64,000 nt of DNA, taken from JAUMBM01 sp964645715 (GTDB lineage: Bacteria; Bacteroidota; Bacteroidia; Chitinophagales; Saprospiraceae). Shown here one piece after another: positions 62,420-64,000 of this stretch (positions are counted from its first letter, which is position 1; each line of letters opens with the position of its first letter). Made by a program: the position numbers and the translations under genes. The DNA is taken from contig CAZYAO010000005.1 in the NCBI GenBank assembly GCA_964645715.1, positions 66,314 through 130,313 of the forward strand, given 5' to 3'. The notes under the pieces are model-generated. The model saw nothing but the letters and a program-made list of their open reading frames with translations, searched no databases and was not told the DNA's origin.

Positions 62420-63349
62420 ATGCTGTCTTTCTTTAAGCTGATACGATTGCCCAACCTGCTGGTGGTTGCTGCCTTACAGTGGTTGTTTTACAGGCTGCTG
62501 ACGAACTTATTTGCTGCTGCTGGCGTGATTACTGCGCTGTCGGTCTATGAACAGTGGGCATTAATCATTGCCACAGTGTCCGTTGCGCTGGCAGGTTATT
62601 TGTATAATGATATGGCGGATGCCGCCATTGATCGCTACAACGGGGATGTACATCACCTGGCAGGTTCCGGTATTTCCATGCGACTGGCTGGCTGGCTGGC
62701 GTATCTTTTTGTGCTGCTGGGTTTTCTGTTGAGTTTATGGCTGGCATTTTCTCAGGGAAAAAAATACTTGTTGTGGCTTTTCCCGCTGGCTGCCGGATTA
62801 TTATTGGTGTATTCGCGCTATATTAAACCTTACCCGTTGTCGGGTAATCTTCTGGTTGCCTTTTTGTGTGCAGCCGTTGGCGGGCTGGTGTTGCTGGCAG
62901 AATCATCGGCCATCAGCCGCCTGGCATCACTGGATCGAGCCGCCTGGCAGCAACTGTGGCGGATCACCGGTTTATTTGTGGCTTATGCATTCTGGGTTAC
63001 ACTGGCCAGAGAAGTCGTTAAAGATGCAGAAGACAGGCAGGGAGACGCTAGGTTTGGGCGTCGCACATTAGTCATTGCTTACGGACTTACTGCTGCGAGA
63101 TGGTTGGTTTTGTGTAGCAATGCCTTGGTATTCATACTGCTGTTGTGGCCGCTTGCCGCGCAGTGGACACCTTTTACGGATGTATGGGCAAGCATGCTTA
63201 GCGGGCTGATAGCGGCAGTATTATTGCTAGTGACAGCAGGGCTCTACAGGGCCCAAAAAACAACCGATTTCAGGTGGCTAAGTCACTTGTATAAGTTGCT
63301 GATGTTGCTGGGACTTGCTTGGTTTTGGCTTCTACAGGAAACTATATAA
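62420..63349 (+). CDS. UbiA-family prenyltransferase
   Basis: The 309-residue membrane protein has about eight helices and both Asp-rich motifs that bind prenyl diphosphate: LYNDMADAAIDRYN (NDxxDxxxD, residues 63-71) and REVVKDAEDRQGDA. In Bacteroidota a UbiA gene directly after kdsC is usually annotated geranylgeranylglycerol-phosphate geranylgeranyltransferase-like, but the real lipid product is unclear. Menaquinone prenyltransferase (MenA) is a less likely alternative. Confidence 0.9.
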   Translation: MLSFFKLIRLPNLLVVAALQWLFYRLLTNLFAAAGVITALSVYEQWALIIATVSVALAGYLYNDMADAAIDRYNGDVHHLAGSGISMRLAGWLAYLFVLLGFLLSLWLAFSQGKKYLLWLFPLAAGLLLVYSRYIKPYPLSGNLLVAFLCAAVGGLVLLAESSAISRLASLDRAAWQQLWRITGLFVAYAFWVTLAREVVKDAEDRQGDARFGRRTLVIAYGLTAARWLVLCSNALVFILLLWPLAAQWTPFTDVWASMLSGLIAAVLLLVTAGLYRAQKTTDFRWLSHLYKLLMLLGLAWFWLLQETI

Positions 63350-63357
63350 GTATTTCA

Positions 63358-63370
63358 CTGCCTTCGGCAG
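63358..63370. terminator. Small hairpin after the UbiA gene
   Basis: CTGCC and GGCAG form a 5-bp stem with a 3-base loop, 8 bases after the stop. It shares CTGCCG-type sequence with the stronger hairpin downstream. Confidence 0.3.
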
Positions 63371-63427
63371 CAATAAAACAATTTATTGATTGATTGATTT
63401 TTTGAAAAAAAATAACGGCCTTCGCCC

Positions 63428-63471
63428 AAAAAAAATGCTTCGGCAGCGTCAGCTGCCGAAGCATTTTTTTT
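63428..63471. terminator. Bidirectional terminator between UbiA and TonB receptor genes
   Basis: A perfect 13-bp stem (63435-63447 with 63452-63464) flanked by eight As and eight Ts ends transcription from both sides. Confidence 0.9.
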
Positions 63472-63490
63472 ATTGCCTAAGCTAGGCCTC

Positions 63491-64000
63491 TTAGTTGAAG
63501 ATATAGCGGAAACCCAGCTGGATCTGCCATACATCAGACAAGAAAGCGTTGTACTGCAGTGGCGTGCGGAGCAGGTCGCTACCGAAAGCCTGCATGCGGA
63601 ACTGAGGCACACCATCAGCCGCCAAGCCTGCATACGTCAGCGGACGTGAGAAGATGACGCTTTGGCTTACACCCCACTTGCTGCTGATCATGTTGGTGAA
63701 ATTCTGGATATCAATCCGGAACTGCAGCGTATTGCGCTTGCCACCAACATTCGTAAACAACTCCTGGATAACGGACAGGTCAGCACGTGTCAGCCAAGGC
63801 ATGAGCGTACCATTGCGCTCAGCGTACTGGCCGCGACGGGTGCTCAGGTATGGATCGTTGTTGATGAATTCATCGAAAGCCGCCGCCTGCTCCTCTGGTG
63901 TATACGTCTTACCGCCCGTTGTCAGTGGCAGGAAGCGAAGGTCAGAAGCATTCTGCGGTACAAAGATCAGGTCGTTGCCGTTGATACCATCACCGTTCAT
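63491..64000 (-). CDS. TonB-dependent receptor, C-terminal part
   Basis: The frame runs from the window edge to a stop at 63491 and gives the last 169 or so residues of an outer membrane receptor. It contains DGINGNDLIFVPQNASDLRF, typical of the calcium-like loop of Oar/CarboxypepD_reg receptors, and ends with barrel strands finishing WQIQLGFRYIFN with a terminal aromatic-Asn. The N-terminal part lies outside. Confidence 0.87.
   Translation of the reverse strand: MNGDGINGNDLIFVPQNASDLRFLPLTTGGKTYTPEEQAAAFDEFINNDPYLSTRRGQYAERNGTLMPWLTRADLSVIQELFTNVGGKRNTLQFRIDIQNFTNMISSKWGVSQSVIFSRPLTYAGLAADGVPQFRMQAFGSDLLRTPLQYNAFLSDVWQIQLGFRYIFN

Noticed and set aside
1..64000. tRNA, rRNA, tmRNA, SRP RNA, insertion sequences, prophage, or replication origin
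   Set aside because: I looked through the intergenic regions for T-loop-like GGTTCGAATCC, the SRP tetraloop region, transposase motifs and clustered DnaA boxes, and found nothing convincing.

Overview
The window looks like chromosomal DNA from a Bacteroidota bacterium, most likely a marine or aquatic member near Saprospiria (Lewinella-like); the class is an inference. The evidence is a PorT-type type IX secretion (T9SS) component next to ubiE, three exported proteins with T9SS C-terminal sorting domains, SusC/Oar-like TonB-dependent receptors, the yajC-YbbR-DUF1573 gene order, few Shine-Dalgarno sequences, and many Bacteroidota promoters (TTG about 20 bases before TAnnTTTG). Gene density is high. 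I saw no rRNA, tRNA, CRISPR array, transposase or phage gene.

Layout. 1-9.6 kb: start of a lipoprotein gene (leftward), panB, mltG, a Crp/Fnr regulator, an RsmF-like rRNA methylase, a DUF547 exported protein, an unknown helical protein and a GH31 alpha-glucosidase. 9.6-13.2 kb: pyrG, a SpoU methylase overlapping an EVE-domain gene, and an aldose epimerase. 13.3-21.6 kb is the envelope section: two T9SS-sorted proteins, a TonB receptor, a two-lobed retropepsin-like protease and an exported amidohydrolase. 21.6-27.5 kb: a trans-sulfuration enzyme, an RluD-like pseudouridine synthase, prmC, and both enzymes of the carboxynorspermidine route to polyamines. 27.7-33 kb: a 1130-residue TraB/GumN protein and a T9SS-sorted protein. 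33-43.7 kb: smc, mnmH overlapping a cystathionine beta-synthase gene, a LysM protein, kdsB, cdd, pfkA and a BadF/GlcNAc-kinase-like gene. 43.9-50.2 kb: a TRAP permease pair followed by an exported PEGA-like protein, ychF, an ACP phosphodiesterase, porT and ubiE. 50.4-58.3 kb: a membrane-anchored subtilase, trxB, fbaA, dnaG, a YbbR gene broken by a scaffold gap, yajC and DUF1573. 58.5-64 kb: aroK, a probable structured RNA, lpdA, fdx-iscX-kdsC-UbiA, and the 3' part of a TonB receptor.

How they fit together. kdsB and kdsC serve Kdo and hence lipopolysaccharide. The cystathionine beta-synthase and the PLP lyase could form a reverse trans-sulfuration route. pfkA, fbaA and lpdA belong to central carbon metabolism. 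PorT probably helps export the sorted proteins. Non-coding structure is unusually rich: nearly every gene end has a long, near-perfect hairpin, and at least six of these share a GGCGGC/GCCGCC tip with different lower arms.

The 100-N run at 56971-57070 is flanked by identical 55-base sequences. This is almost certainly an unmerged contig overlap; removing it restores one open YbbR gene.
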